Positions 1-8,232 of a stretch of 64,000 nucleotides of DNA are shown piece after piece (the first letter of the stretch is position 1; each line of letters starts with the position of its first letter). The notes beneath the pieces were generated by a model. It worked only from the letters and a program-made list of their open reading frames with translations, did not search any database and had not been told where the DNA came from. Source of the stretch: Lutibacter sp. (GTDB lineage Bacteria > Bacteroidota > Bacteroidia > Flavobacteriales > Flavobacteriaceae); contig NVWM01000001.1 in the NCBI GenBank assembly GCA_002733665.1, forward strand, positions 62,001 to 126,000, read 5' to 3'. Position numbers and translations under genes: made by a program.

Positions 1-783
1 TGGGTCACCATCACCATTAGTGTCTTCATTTATTGTTTGTATCCCATCTCCATCATCATCAGTATCTGTAAAGTTAGGGATTAAATCCTCATCAGTATCG
101 TCATTAGTTACATCTCCATCACCGTCAATATCTTCATCATTTGAAAGAACACCATCACCATCATGATCTGCAGCAGTTGCATATTGAACAGCAATTTTAA
201 AAATTAATGGCTCACTTTGTGGAATTAATAATTGAGGAGCATTTCTATATCCTAGTCCTGAAGGAATAAATAAAAATCCATTGCTAAAATCAACAAACTC
301 AAGTGGTTGATTTGGCATAGAAATATTTGTTCCTCCTTTAAAATTCGGAATACCATATGTCCAACCCTTTACAACACCTGTCAAGTTAATCCATGGATTT
401 CCAACAGCAAGTGAAGGGCGGTCGTCAAATATAGTACCGTCTAATAATTCCCCTCTATAAGTAACCAAAACATTATCTACTTGTGATGGCTGATAGCCAA
501 CTCCTTGTTCTGAGACTATATAATATAATTTATAATCAACCTCATTTTCAACAATATCAATTGTAATAATTTGATCAGAAAATGGAGTTTGTCCTGCATC
601 TACTACTTTTATAGAATCTAATGCAGCATTATAATAATGTGTTTGCATGTATTCAACCAGTTTTGCATCATCCACAATTGCTTGTCCAGCATGATCAAAA
701 ATAAATTGTTGATTCGTGTCATCATTACATGAAAAAATTGTTAATGCTAGCGCAAAAACTAAACCTATGTTTTTTATATTCAT
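1..783 (-). CDS. FKBP-type peptidyl-prolyl isomerase lipoprotein with Asp-rich tail (3' end outside window)
   Basis: Open on the minus strand from an ATG at 781-783 to the window edge (261 codons, no stop). The N-terminus is a lipoprotein signal with lipobox IFSC and lipidated Cys19, so the protein should be membrane anchored in the envelope. Residues about 90-185 resemble an FKBP domain (VLVTYRGELLDGTIFDD, then a late GLGYRN segment), a family that isomerises Xaa-Pro bonds in exported proteins. From about residue 200 the chain turns into Asp/Asn-rich DxDGDG runs like thrombospondin type 3 calcium-binding repeats, which continue out of the window. It is divergent from the S4-domain gene. The FKBP call is good; the calcium role is inferred. 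Confidence 0.82.
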   Translation of the reverse strand, partial: MNIKNIGLVFALALTIFSCNDDTNQQFIFDHAGQAIVDDAKLVEYMQTHYYNAALDSIKVVDAGQTPFSDQIITIDIVENEVDYKLYYIVSEQGVGYQPSQVDNVLVTYRGELLDGTIFDDRPSLAVGNPWINLTGVVKGWTYGIPNFKGGTNISMPNQPLEFVDFSNGFLFIPSGLGYRNAPQLLIPQSEPLIFKIAVQYATAADHDGDGVLSNDEDIDGDGDVTNDDTDEDLIPNFTDTDDDGDGIQTINEDTNGDGDP

Positions 784-821
784 TTTTAAACTTAATTTAA
801 GTGCGCAAGATACAATTTTCA

Positions 822-829
822 TACCTTTG
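822..829 (+). promoter_or_regulatory. -7 promoter box TACCTTTG before the S4-domain gene
   Basis: TACCTTTG matches the Bacteroidetes -7 consensus TAnnTTTG and lies 33 nt before the ATG at 863. No good TTG-type -33 box is visible at the usual distance. It sits between divergent genes, so it is most likely the promoter of the plus-strand gene. Confidence 0.4.
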
Positions 830-862
830 TTAAAAGACAAACGTGAAAATTTAACTTTTTGT

Positions 863-1231
863 ATGAGAATTGATAAATATTTATGGTGTACACGCTATTT
901 CAAAACAAGAAATATAGCAACGGAAGCCTGTAAAAAAGGACATATTCGTATAAATAATAGTGTTGCAAAACCATCAAAAGAAGTTTTTAATGGAGAGCAA
1001 ATAACTATTCGCAAGAACCAGATCAATTACCAAATTGTTATTTTAGATATTCCGAACAGTCGAGTTGGTGCTAAATTAGTTGACTTATACCGAAAAGATA
1101 CGACTCCAAAAGAAGAGTTTGAAAGACAAGATTTATTAAAATACTCTAAAGATTATTATCGTAAAAAAGGAATGGGAAGACCTACAAAAAAAGATAGAAG
1201 AGATATTGATGAGTACCATGAAGAACCATAA
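863..1231 (+). CDS. S4-domain RNA-binding protein, Hsp15-like
   Basis: A 122-residue protein starting MRIDKYLWCTRYFKTRN. The Hsp15/RluB-type S4 RNA-binding fold covers residues 1-65 (KTRNIATEACKKGHIRIN, then KPSKEV and GEQITIR), followed by a basic tail. Hsp15 family members bind free 50S subunits carrying nascent chains, so a ribosome-associated rescue role is likely. I chose the ATG at 863: an earlier in-frame ATG (716) would run antisense through the FKBP signal peptide and add about 49 residues without family counterpart, and the -7 box at 822-829 lies between the two. It stands upstream of a phosphoribosyltransferase with an 83-bp gap. Confidence 0.85.
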   Translation: MRIDKYLWCTRYFKTRNIATEACKKGHIRINNSVAKPSKEVFNGEQITIRKNQINYQIVILDIPNSRVGAKLVDLYRKDTTPKEEFERQDLLKYSKDYYRKKGMGRPTKKDRRDIDEYHEEP

Positions 1232-1314
1232 ACAAATATGCTAAAACTTTATCACTCAAAGAAATGATAAATTGCGAACAAAATGTGACCATTGAAAAAC
1301 AATAAATAATACCC

Positions 1315-1812
1315 ATGAAAAGCACAATAATACTTAGCAACAACCAAATAAATCATATAATCAAGAGAATTGCTTATCAAATAATAGAGGTAAACAATAA
1401 TGAAAAGGAGATTATTCTTGCTGGAATTACTGGAAATGGATTTCTTTTTGCAAAAAAAATAAAAACAACACTTAATTCTATTTCTTCAATAGATGTTATT
1501 TTATGTGAAGTGATAATAGACAAACAAAACCCTTTAAATCAAGTAACAACTTCTATTGAATCTGAGAAGTATAAAAAGAAATCTTTAGTCTTGGTTGATG
1601 ATGTTTTAAATTCTGGGACAACTTTAATCTATGCGATTAAACATTTTCTTGAAGTTCCATTAAAACAATTTAAAACGGCAGTTTTGGTTAATAGAAATCA
1701 CAAAAAATATCCTGTAAAGGCAGATTTTAAAGGGATTTCTTTATCTACAACTATTGACAGTAATATTACTGTTGAGTTTAAAGGAAAATCAACAATTGCC
1801 TATTTAGATTAA
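1315..1812 (+). CDS. phosphoribosyltransferase domain protein, PyrR-like
   Basis: A 165-residue type I phosphoribosyltransferase. The PRPP-binding loop LVLVDDVLNSGTT is at residues 91-103, preceded by the hydrophobic strand IILAGITGNGFLFAKK that binds pyrophosphate in this fold. Length and layout fit PyrR-like enzymes (uracil phosphoribosyltransferase or regulator), but specificity cannot be read from sequence. It is a single-domain cytoplasmic protein. Its last 9 bases overlap the end of the convergent aroK gene (1804-1812), so the two genes share terminal sequence. Confidence 0.8.
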   Translation: MKSTIILSNNQINHIIKRIAYQIIEVNNNEKEIILAGITGNGFLFAKKIKTTLNSISSIDVILCEVIIDKQNPLNQVTTSIESEKYKKKSLVLVDDVLNSGTTLIYAIKHFLEVPLKQFKTAVLVNRNHKKYPVKADFKGISLSTTIDSNITVEFKGKSTIAYLD

Positions 1813-2319
1813 CTTATCCTTAATTTCTTCTACAATTTCGTTGATAATCTTGTCATCAGTATTTATTGAATGAATTGATTGCTCATAGAATGAAGTTCGT
1901 TCAAATAAATGCTTCGCGATAAATTCTTTTAAATTTTCTAATTTCAAATTTGCAATTAAAGGACGGCTTTTTCGCTGTCTTTTTAACCGATTATAAAGTG
2001 TATTTAAAGATGCTTTTAAATAAAATGATTGTGCCTTTTCTGAAATCAATTGAATGTTATTAGCATAACAAGGAGTTCCACCACCAACAGAAAGCACAAA
2101 ATTATTTTCTGAATTCAATAATTCTGTAAGATATTCTGTTTCTTTTATTCTGAAATAAATTTCTCCTTTTTCAGCAAATATATTAGAAATAGAATGCCCT
2201 TCATTCTCCTCTATATATGCATCTAAGTCAATAAAATCGAGATTTAATCGCTCTGCAATAATTTTTCCTACAGATGATTTTCCACTTGCCATATATCCTA
2301 GTAAAACTACTTTAATCAT
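1804..2319 (-). CDS. aroK: shikimate kinase
   Basis: A 171-residue P-loop kinase phosphorylating shikimate at the 3-hydroxyl with ATP, step five of the chorismate pathway. Walker A is GYMASGKS (residues 8-15). Shikimate-binding residues appear as DLD (31-33), an arginine in YFRIKE (about 57) and GGGT (79-82), and the lid arginines fall in RQRKSRPL (114-121). Length is normal. It is transcribed away from the tRNA cluster and converges on the phosphoribosyltransferase gene with a 9-bp overlap. Confidence 0.95.
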   Translation of the reverse strand: MIKVVLLGYMASGKSSVGKIIAERLNLDFIDLDAYIEENEGHSISNIFAEKGEIYFRIKETEYLTELLNSENNFVLSVGGGTPCYANNIQLISEKAQSFYLKASLNTLYNRLKRQRKSRPLIANLKLENLKEFIAKHLFERTSFYEQSIHSINTDDKIINEIVEEIKDKLI

Positions 2320-2367
2320 ACAATTTTTATAAAAGACAAATATCGATAAAAAATTATAAAAATAGGC

Positions 2368-2398
2368 TTGTGTTTTATAATATTAGGCAGTATATTTG
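2368..2398 (+). promoter_or_regulatory. promoter of tRNA-Lys
   Basis: A TTG (2368-2370) and TATATTTG (2391-2398) are separated by 20 nt, a close match to the Bacteroidetes primary-sigma promoter (TTTG, about 19-21 nt, TAnnTTTG). The tRNA begins 19 nt after the -7 box. Confidence 0.75.
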
Positions 2399-2417
2399 CA
2401 CTCGCTAATAGAAAAAG

Positions 2418-2490
2418 GACTTGGTAGCTCAGTTGGTAGAGCACCTCCCTTTTAAGGAGGTGGTCCTGGGTTCGAGCCCCAGCCAAGTCA
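2418..2490 (+). tRNA. tRNA-Lys (anticodon UUU)
   Basis: A complete cloverleaf: acceptor GACTTGG pairs with CCAAGTC, D-arm GCTC-AGTTGGTAG-GAGC, anticodon stem CCTCC/GGAGG with loop CTTTTAA (anticodon TTT), T-arm CTGGG-TTCGAGC-CCCAG, discriminator A. The CCA tail is not encoded. Confidence 0.97.
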
Positions 2491-2491
2491 C

Positions 2492-2521
2492 AAAAAAGTT
2501 AAGTTTTTACTTGACTTTTTT
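2492..2521 (+). terminator. hairpin terminator between the two tRNA genes
   Basis: A 12-bp stem (2492-2503 with 2510-2521, one G-U pair) closes a TTTTTA loop and ends in a run of T. It separates tRNA-Lys from tRNA-Leu, so either the tRNAs are separate transcripts or read-through is partial. Confidence 0.65.
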
Positions 2522-2542
2522 CGTTTAGAATAGTTTCTAAGA

Positions 2543-2626
2543 GCGCGTATGGCGGAATTGGTAGACGTGCAAGCTTGAGGGGTTTGTGTTCGCAAGGACG
2601 TGCTGGTTCGACTCCAGTTACGCGCA
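2543..2626 (+). tRNA. tRNA-Leu (anticodon GAG)
   Basis: An 84-nt class II tRNA: acceptor GCGCGTA with TACGCGC, anticodon stem CAAGC/GTTTG around loop TTGAGGG (anticodon GAG), a long variable arm (TGTTCGCAAGGACG) typical of Leu, T-arm CTGG-TTCGACT-CCAG, discriminator A. CCA is not encoded. Confidence 0.95.
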
Positions 2627-2633
2627 CTAAAAA

Positions 2634-2668
2634 AATCTGTTAAGAAAATTCTTAACAGGTTTTTCTTT
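2634..2668 (+). terminator. terminator after tRNA-Leu
   Basis: The stem ATCTGTTAAG pairs with CTTAACAGGT (one U-G) around AAAATT, followed by TTTTCTTTTT. It lies 8 nt after the tRNA end. Confidence 0.8.
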
Positions 2669-2801
2669 TTATACTCTTTTAGACTTGTCAATTCTGATGC
2701 ATAGAATAACAAATTATAAGTGTTTATATAAAGAATTAATTTGCTATTGTTATTTCACATTACTTTAACTTCTTGTAAAATATTTATTCTTATACTTGCA
2801 T

Positions 2802-3617
2802 ATGATTAAAAAAATATTATTTATTACAGTATTATGTATAGGTTTAGTAGGATTTTCACAAGAAAAATCAACAGATTCTACAGAGGTAATTAATCTTCCT
2901 TCAATTGATTTAAAAGGATTTATTGTAAACGGTTTTGATAAAAAACCACTAAAAGGTGCACATATTTATAATATGAATTCTGTTAGAGGAACTGTAAGTA
3001 ATAATGATGGTTCTTTTATTATACCTACACGTGTAAACGACACAATTTTCTTTTCTCATATTGGTTTTCAATCTGTAAAAATAAAAATCACCAATGATTT
3101 ATTAAAAGGTAATGAACTTGAAATTGCACTTTTTGAAAAGGCTGAACAGATAACAGAAGTAAGAGTAAAATCCATTCAACTGGTTGGTGTTTTAGAAATT
3201 GATGCTAGAAATGTACCTAAAGATAAGTACACTCGTATTCATATTAATGGATTGCCTCAAACGTATGAAATAGGACGTCCAAGACAAAAAACATATGATT
3301 CTCCTGTTGATGCAATATTTCACCCTATAGATTTTGTATATAATTTATTTGGAAAGAAACCAAAGCAATTAAAACGATTAAAACAGCTTAAAAAAGACAA
3401 TGAAATTCGTGATATGCTAAATGCTAAAGTAAATCGTGAAATAATGCTTGAGTATCTTGAATTGAGTAGAAGTGAATTAGATGAACTACTTGATGATTGT
3501 AATTATTCTGACTATTTTATACGAAAAGCAAGTGATATTCAAGTCATTGAAGCAGTTTTGGAATGTTACGAAAATCACAAGGCAATCAAAAAAGGGAGTA
3601 CTATACGAAAAGAGTAA
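2802..3617 (+). CDS. exported CarboxypepD_reg-like protein
   Basis: A 271-residue protein with a cleavable signal peptide (MIKKILFITVLCIGLVGFSQ). Residues about 35-110 form a carboxypeptidase-regulatory-like beta-sandwich: LKGFIVNGFDKKPLKGAHIY, then GTVSNNDGSF and FFSHIGFQSVKI, the pattern seen at the N-terminus of SusC/TonB receptors. Here no receptor barrel follows, only a charged helical C-terminus rich in Lys, Leu and Glu. The role is unknown, probably in the periplasm. I use the ATG at 2802 rather than the in-frame TTG at 2796. The sequence TATACTTG ends 3 nt before this ATG and may be a -7 box, which would imply an almost leaderless transcript or a promoter further upstream. Confidence 0.75.
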   Translation: MIKKILFITVLCIGLVGFSQEKSTDSTEVINLPSIDLKGFIVNGFDKKPLKGAHIYNMNSVRGTVSNNDGSFIIPTRVNDTIFFSHIGFQSVKIKITNDLLKGNELEIALFEKAEQITEVRVKSIQLVGVLEIDARNVPKDKYTRIHINGLPQTYEIGRPRQKTYDSPVDAIFHPIDFVYNLFGKKPKQLKRLKQLKKDNEIRDMLNAKVNREIMLEYLELSRSELDELLDDCNYSDYFIRKASDIQVIEAVLECYENHKAIKKGSTIRKE

Positions 3618-3622
3618 GCAAT

Positions 3623-3683
3623 ATTCAGTATTCAGTATTCAGTATTCAGTATTCAGTATTCAGTATTCAGTATTCAGTATTCA
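3623..3683 (+). repeat. tandem heptamer array, ATTCAGT x 8.7
   Basis: Eight perfect copies of ATTCAGT (3623-3678) and a partial ninth (3679-3683) start 6 bp after the stop codon of the CarboxypepD_reg-like gene. It is noncoding: the two short reading frames across it only translate the repeat. The same heptad occurs in inverted orientation at 30920-30955. Confidence 0.95.
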
Positions 3684-3688
3684 AAACT

Positions 3689-3727
3689 AAAAAAAATCCG
3701 ATTACAAAATTTGTGATCGGATTTTTT
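3689..3727. terminator. bidirectional terminator between convergent genes
   Basis: AAAAAATCCGATTACA pairs with TGTGATCGGATTTTTT around a short AAATT loop. A runs on the left and T runs on the right allow function on both strands between the genes ending at 3617 (+) and 3771 (-). Confidence 0.8.
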
Positions 3728-3770
3728 ACGTCATTTATATCTAACGTCTAGAAGTTAATCTGTAGTCTTT

Positions 3771-4601
3771 TTAGTTATTCCCTAAAATCAATGGCATTCC
3801 ATCTTTACCTCCAACTATTACTACTTTAGAATTTGGTGATTCAGCAAGTTTTAACGTTGCATCAATACCTTTATCTTTCAAAATTTTATCTGTTAAAGAT
3901 GCACTTAAAATTCTATTAGATTCTGCTTTTCCTTCAGCTTCAATTATCTGTTTTTCAGCCTCTTTAGCAGCAGTAATTAATCTAAATTCATATTCTAATG
4001 ATTCTTGTTCTTGCTTTAACTTACGTTCAATAGCGTCTTTAATTGTTGGTGGCAATGTAACATCTCGTATCAAAATATCATTAATTTGAACATATTGACC
4101 TTTTGCTTTTCTTGCTACTTCATCAAAGATTTCTCTCTGAATTACATCACGTTTACTCGAGTATAATTGTTCTGGAATATAACGACCAACAATACTACGT
4201 CCAGCAGAACGTACTTCTGGAATAATAACTACTTCTAAATAGTTTTCACCTTTTGTTTTGTGTAGTAATCCTAGTTGATCAATTTTTGGCTGGTATAGAA
4301 TAGATACATCTAATTTAATCTCTAATCCGTTTGAAGACAGTACTTCCATATCCTTAATGAACATGTTTTGCTGACGAACATTATAAATATCTACCTTATT
4401 CCAAGGTGCAACAATATGAAACCCTTCACCCAATGGTGGTGAATCTGTAACAACTCCTCCATCAAAACGTTTCCATAAAACTCCTGCTTCTCCTCTGTCA
4501 ACTGTAACAAATGTTTTGGAGAAAAACATCATTGCTATAACCGCCAAGACGACGATTCCTATTAATCCTTTTGGTAATTGTAATTGTGGTTGTTGTGCCA
4601 T
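3771..4601 (-). CDS. SPFH/prohibitin family membrane protein
   Basis: A 276-residue protein with one N-terminal membrane segment (about residues 11-28, LIGIVVLAVIAMMFF) followed by a band 7/SPFH domain (about 30-225: VDRGEAGVLWKRFDGG, YNVRQQNMFIKD, then VVIIPEVRSAGRSIVGRY). A helical Glu/Ala-rich segment (EFRLITAAKEAEKQIIEAEG) follows. Family members oligomerise into large membrane rings that scaffold microdomains or restrain proteases such as FtsH. It is a single gene read toward the terminator at 3689-3727; the start is the only ATG compatible with the membrane segment. Confidence 0.88.
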   Translation of the reverse strand: MAQQPQLQLPKGLIGIVVLAVIAMMFFSKTFVTVDRGEAGVLWKRFDGGVVTDSPPLGEGFHIVAPWNKVDIYNVRQQNMFIKDMEVLSSNGLEIKLDVSILYQPKIDQLGLLHKTKGENYLEVVIIPEVRSAGRSIVGRYIPEQLYSSKRDVIQREIFDEVARKAKGQYVQINDILIRDVTLPPTIKDAIERKLKQEQESLEYEFRLITAAKEAEKQIIEAEGKAESNRILSASLTDKILKDKGIDATLKLAESPNSKVVIVGGKDGMPLILGNN

Positions 4602-4693
4602 TTTTTTATATTTTTAAGTTGATACCTCGATGCAGAGAATTCGAAGTGTTATTTTTTTATCTATTCTTAAACCTTTTGATTATCGCCCTGCAA

Positions 4694-6718
4694 TTAAATT
4701 AATCCTTTATATTTTCTTATAAACCATTCGATGCTCAAAGATACTATAATTACTGCTAATAACCACTTCCAATCTATAATTGAATTTGATTTCTTTTCTG
4801 ATTTTTGAATGGATACAAACTTCTTATCTATAAGTAAGTCCGAGGTCAATTTTGTTACAGCATCCGCAAAATAAATTTCCCCTTTTGTCTTTTCACTGAT
4901 AGATTTTAACTTATCTACATTTGCATTAACAAATTGTTGTTCTACATCAAATTCTAAGATTTTAAAACTTCCATTTGTTTTCACATTTTGGTTTTCTAAT
5001 GATACATTAAAGTTATAATTTCCTGCTTCTAATCCAGAAAGTGATGCTAAGTAACTATTTCCATTTAATAAAAATGGAAAACGTTTCTTTTCATTTGTTT
5101 CTCTATTTACTACTGATAACCAAACCGTTGCACTAGAATAAAACATATAATTCTTATCCAAATAATTTGCCGAAACACGTACATTTTCATTAGCATAATA
5201 AATAGACCTATAATCAATCGTTAAACGTTTTGAATTTATATTTGATGATAAATATTGAATAATTTTATTAATATAATTATCGTAATCTACAAACGTTTTA
5301 CGTTCTAATTTGGATGTCATTCTCCATCGCCAACTATTCTCACCAAATAATACTGCTCCTCTCATATTAGTTGCTTCATATGTAGCCAATAATGGTTTTT
5401 CTGTTATATAATTTCCAACTTGTTGAAATAACAAACTCTCAAAAGACGTTTTGAACTTCACTTCACCAAACATATCAATCAACGGTGGAAAGTCTTCAAA
5501 TCCGATATCATCAGTAATAAAAGAAGTATAACCTTGATTGAAAACTGGCGTATAATTCTCTGTCTGATTGATAGTCATTTTAGAAAAATGCTCTTGCGCA
5601 TTATTCAAAAAATTCCAATCAGTTTTAGATCCAGTAATTACAAAATAATTCGTCTTTTCAGTAGTTAATTGAGAGAAAATAGTATTAAAGCTATTTGTAG
5701 GTTGATACAGTATAACTAATTGATAATCTTTTAGTTGAATTTTATCACCTATCTTTTTAATAATAACATTACGCTGCTTATTACTTTCAATAGATTTTTT
5801 TAATGCACCAATATCTGGATGCAAAAATGAGGTCAATATTAAGGTTTTAGACTGCTCATCAATCACTTCGACAACAAAATTTTTAGTGTTATTTACTGTG
5901 TTTTTCTCATTATCTAATTGACCAATTCTTGATGTGTAATAATGCGTACCAACTTTAGCTGTTGGTAAATGAAAAGAAAGATTTTGTGAGTTGTTTTCTT
6001 TTGAAAAGGAAACCTTTTTAGAATATACTTTTTGATTTCCTTTAAAAATAGTAAAAGTTGTGTTTACTGGCTTTTTACCTTCATAATTTAAAAACACTTC
6101 AACTGGAAACTTATTTTTTAAATACGCATAGCGATTCACGTTTTGTTGTGAAATTCTCAAATCAACATATTTCGTTGTATCACCAACAATAATTGAGTAA
6201 ACTGGTTGATTTATGGTTAAATATTCATAGTCTGCTCCGTAGGTTTGGTTTCCATCAGTAATTAAAATAATAGGTGCAATATCATTTTTATAAAGTTCAC
6301 TGAATTGCTTGAAAGGCTTTGAAATATTGGTTTGTGAATTATCAAAACTCAAAGAATCTAAAAGTTGCACATCATCAGAAAAAGAAAAGAAATTGATGTT
6401 AAATTTCTCATTCAAATCTTTATTATTCTTAATACTCTCAACCAAACTTAAAACTTCATCTGTTTGATTCATGTACTTGATCGATGAAGAATTATCAACA
6501 GCAACAACTAATTTCGGCTTGATTGTCTTAATTATACTTTGCTCAACTTTCGGATTTATCAATAGTAAAAACAGTGCAAAAAGGCTCAAAAAGCGTAAAA
6601 AAGTCAGTAAAATAACACTTCTTTCTTTACTTTTAGATTTATAGAAATAATGGAAAATAGCAATCAATAATGCAATAATTGCTGCTCCTATAATACATAA
6701 AAAATTTTCTGTTGTCAA
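4694..6718 (-). CDS. VWA-domain membrane protein
   Basis: 674 residues. There are two N-terminal membrane helices (about 5-26 and 35-55), then a von Willebrand A-like domain with the MIDAS motif DxSxS at residues 75-79 (VAVDNSSS) and a second motif near 155 (ILITDGNQTYGADY). A long extracytoplasmic segment (about 180-640) follows, with a C-terminal membrane helix (DWKWLLAVIIVSLSIEWFIRK). This topology is common in Bacteroidetes VWA/BatA-like envelope proteins of unknown role. It directly follows the small exported-protein gene with no gap (6718/6719), suggesting translational coupling. The VWA call is good; the biological role is open. Confidence 0.8.
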   Translation of the reverse strand: MTTENFLCIIGAAIIALLIAIFHYFYKSKSKERSVILLTFLRFLSLFALFLLLINPKVEQSIIKTIKPKLVVAVDNSSSIKYMNQTDEVLSLVESIKNNKDLNEKFNINFFSFSDDVQLLDSLSFDNSQTNISKPFKQFSELYKNDIAPIILITDGNQTYGADYEYLTINQPVYSIIVGDTTKYVDLRISQQNVNRYAYLKNKFPVEVFLNYEGKKPVNTTFTIFKGNQKVYSKKVSFSKENNSQNLSFHLPTAKVGTHYYTSRIGQLDNEKNTVNNTKNFVVEVIDEQSKTLILTSFLHPDIGALKKSIESNKQRNVIIKKIGDKIQLKDYQLVILYQPTNSFNTIFSQLTTEKTNYFVITGSKTDWNFLNNAQEHFSKMTINQTENYTPVFNQGYTSFITDDIGFEDFPPLIDMFGEVKFKTSFESLLFQQVGNYITEKPLLATYEATNMRGAVLFGENSWRWRMTSKLERKTFVDYDNYINKIIQYLSSNINSKRLTIDYRSIYYANENVRVSANYLDKNYMFYSSATVWLSVVNRETNEKKRFPFLLNGNSYLASLSGLEAGNYNFNVSLENQNVKTNGSFKILEFDVEQQFVNANVDKLKSISEKTKGEIYFADAVTKLTSDLLIDKKFVSIQKSEKKSNSIIDWKWLLAVIIVSLSIEWFIRKYKGLI

Positions 6719-7270
6719 CTATTTTTTTACATTTATTAGTTCTAAAGATTCAAAAAATCGCTTAGCATTTTCATTGCCATCATCCTTTTCCTCGTAGATA
6801 ACTTGAGCCAAATACAACCTAATATCTACTAAAAGCACTTTCATATAAATAATATAACCACCACTAAGTTTTATTTTAATAACTCGCCCTTTATAGCCAT
6901 TAAATGTAATTTTTTTATCTAATATTAATTCCCCTTCTGTATTGGTAACTGCTCCATTAACACTGTTATCTAAAACTGTATTTTGTGACTCCTCTGAAAC
7001 TAAACCATCTTCAAAAAAAGATTCTGGGTACTTGGTAAATGATGACATATAAATCATATTAACATCATCTGACGTCTGTAAAGTATATGTATTCATCTTA
7101 ACAGTTCCTTTATCTGTCTGCACATCGTTTTCTCCTTTTTCCGGTTCGGAAGGAAAATCTATTAGATACGCCGCATCCTTGTCTTTAATTTCAAACCAAT
7201 CATTGTTTTGTGCAATAGAACCATAAATGTTACAAAGTGCAAATAGGCATAGTAAAATATATTTTTTCAT
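6719..7270 (-). CDS. small exported protein of unknown function
   Basis: A 183-residue protein with a signal peptide (MKKYILLCLFALCNIYGSIAQ, cleavage after SIAQ expected). The mature part contains alternating beta-rich segments (DAAYLIDFPSEPEKGEND, YTLQTSDDVNMIYMSSF, KITFNGYKGRVIKIKL). I do not recognise a named family. Its stop codon abuts the VWA gene start, and 13 bp separate it from fabG upstream, so fabG, this gene and the VWA gene are probably one operon. Confidence 0.65.
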   Translation of the reverse strand: MKKYILLCLFALCNIYGSIAQNNDWFEIKDKDAAYLIDFPSEPEKGENDVQTDKGTVKMNTYTLQTSDDVNMIYMSSFTKYPESFFEDGLVSEESQNTVLDNSVNGAVTNTEGELILDKKITFNGYKGRVIKIKLSGGYIIYMKVLLVDIRLYLAQVIYEEKDDGNENAKRFFESLELINVKK

Positions 7271-7283
7271 AATTATAGTAAGT

Positions 7284-8030
7284 TTATGTTAACATTCCAC
7301 CATCTACACTAAGTGTTTGCCCTGTAATATAAGCGCTCATATCTGATGCTAAAAATACACATGCATTTGCAATATCTTCAGGAGTTCCACCTCTTTTTAG
7401 TGGAATTGCATTTCGCCATCCTTTTACAGTTTCTTCATCCAATTTTGCAGTCATTTCAGTTTCAATAAATCCTGGAGCAATAACATTACTTCTAATATTT
7501 CTTGAACCTAATTCTAATGCAACAGACTTAGAAAAGCCTATTATTCCTGCTTTTGAAGCAGCATAATTTGCTTGTCCTGCATTTCCTTTTAGTCCAACAA
7601 CCGAACTCATATTAATAATTGAACCTTTACGTTGTTTCATCATTGGTCTAATCACTGCTTTGGTTAAATTAAAAACCGATTTCAAATTGATTTCTATCAC
7701 TTTATCAAAATCATCTTCTGAAATGCGCATCAACAGATTATCTTTTGTAATTCCTGCATTGTTTACCAACACATCTATACTCCCAAATTCTTTTAAAACT
7801 TCAGATGCCAATTCCTGTGCAGCATCAAAATCTGCAGCATTTGATTGATATCCTTTGGCTTTTACACCATAAGAAGATAATTCTTTCTCCAATGCGTTTG
7901 CAGCATCTACTGACGAACTGTATGTAAACGCAATATTTGCGCCTTGTTGTGCAAAGACTTCTGCAATGCCTTTACCAATACCACGAGTTGCGCCTGTAAT
8001 TATGGCTGTTTTATTTTCTAATAATTTCAT
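7284..8030 (-). CDS. fabG: 3-oxoacyl-[acyl-carrier-protein] reductase
   Basis: A 248-residue short-chain dehydrogenase. The NAD(P)H glycine motif TGATRGIG is at residues 12-19, followed by VNNAG, the catalytic serine in INMSSVVG, the Y156-xxx-K160 pair in NYAASKAG, and IAPGFIETEM. It reduces beta-ketoacyl-ACP in fatty acid elongation. An in-frame ATG eight codons upstream (8054) exists, but MKLLENKTAIITG is the usual family start, so I use 8030. It is first in a probable operon with the exported protein and VWA gene. Confidence 0.92.
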   Translation of the reverse strand: MKLLENKTAIITGATRGIGKGIAEVFAQQGANIAFTYSSSVDAANALEKELSSYGVKAKGYQSNAADFDAAQELASEVLKEFGSIDVLVNNAGITKDNLLMRISEDDFDKVIEINLKSVFNLTKAVIRPMMKQRKGSIINMSSVVGLKGNAGQANYAASKAGIIGFSKSVALELGSRNIRSNVIAPGFIETEMTAKLDEETVKGWRNAIPLKRGGTPEDIANACVFLASDMSAYITGQTLSVDGGMLT

Positions 8031-8130
8031 TTCTAGTTGATTTTTGAAAATCAAAGATATAAAAAGTAAGTTTGAATTGATAGCACATTATAAAATATTA
8101 TTATCATCCTTTTGTCATTTCACATTATCA

Positions 8131-8176
8131 TTTTAAAACACTATCTTCGCTTTCGTATGTTTATAGTTTATTAAAA
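8131..8176 (+). promoter_or_regulatory. shared upstream element with TATCTTCGCTTTCGTA (copy 1)
   Basis: A 46-bp stretch containing TATCTTCGCTTTCGTA (8142-8157) and ATAGTTTATTAAAA (8163-8176) recurs almost unchanged at 11926-11971. TATCTTCG resembles the -7 box TAnnTTTG with C for T at the seventh base. It ends 56 nt before the dipeptidase ATG. Promoter function is inferred. Confidence 0.5.
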
Positions 8177-8232
8177 ATAAACAGACCTTAAACTTAGTCA
8201 ATAATTTAAAACCAAAAATTAAAATCAAGAAT

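Noticed and set aside
716-862. Extended N-terminus for the S4-domain gene from an ATG at 716
   Set aside because: It is antisense to the FKBP signal peptide, adds residues unlike the family, and a -7 box at 822-829 lies between the two starts.
2488-2712. Minus-strand open frame of 74 codons
   Set aside because: It runs antisense through tRNA-Leu and two terminators; its residues simply translate the tRNA.
3623-3683. Short CRISPR-like array
   Set aside because: The units are contiguous 7-mers without spacers, and no cas genes are present.
3481-3751. Two short plus-strand frames reading YSVFSIQ repeats
   Set aside because: They translate the noncoding ATTCAGT array in different frames and overlap the end of a real gene.
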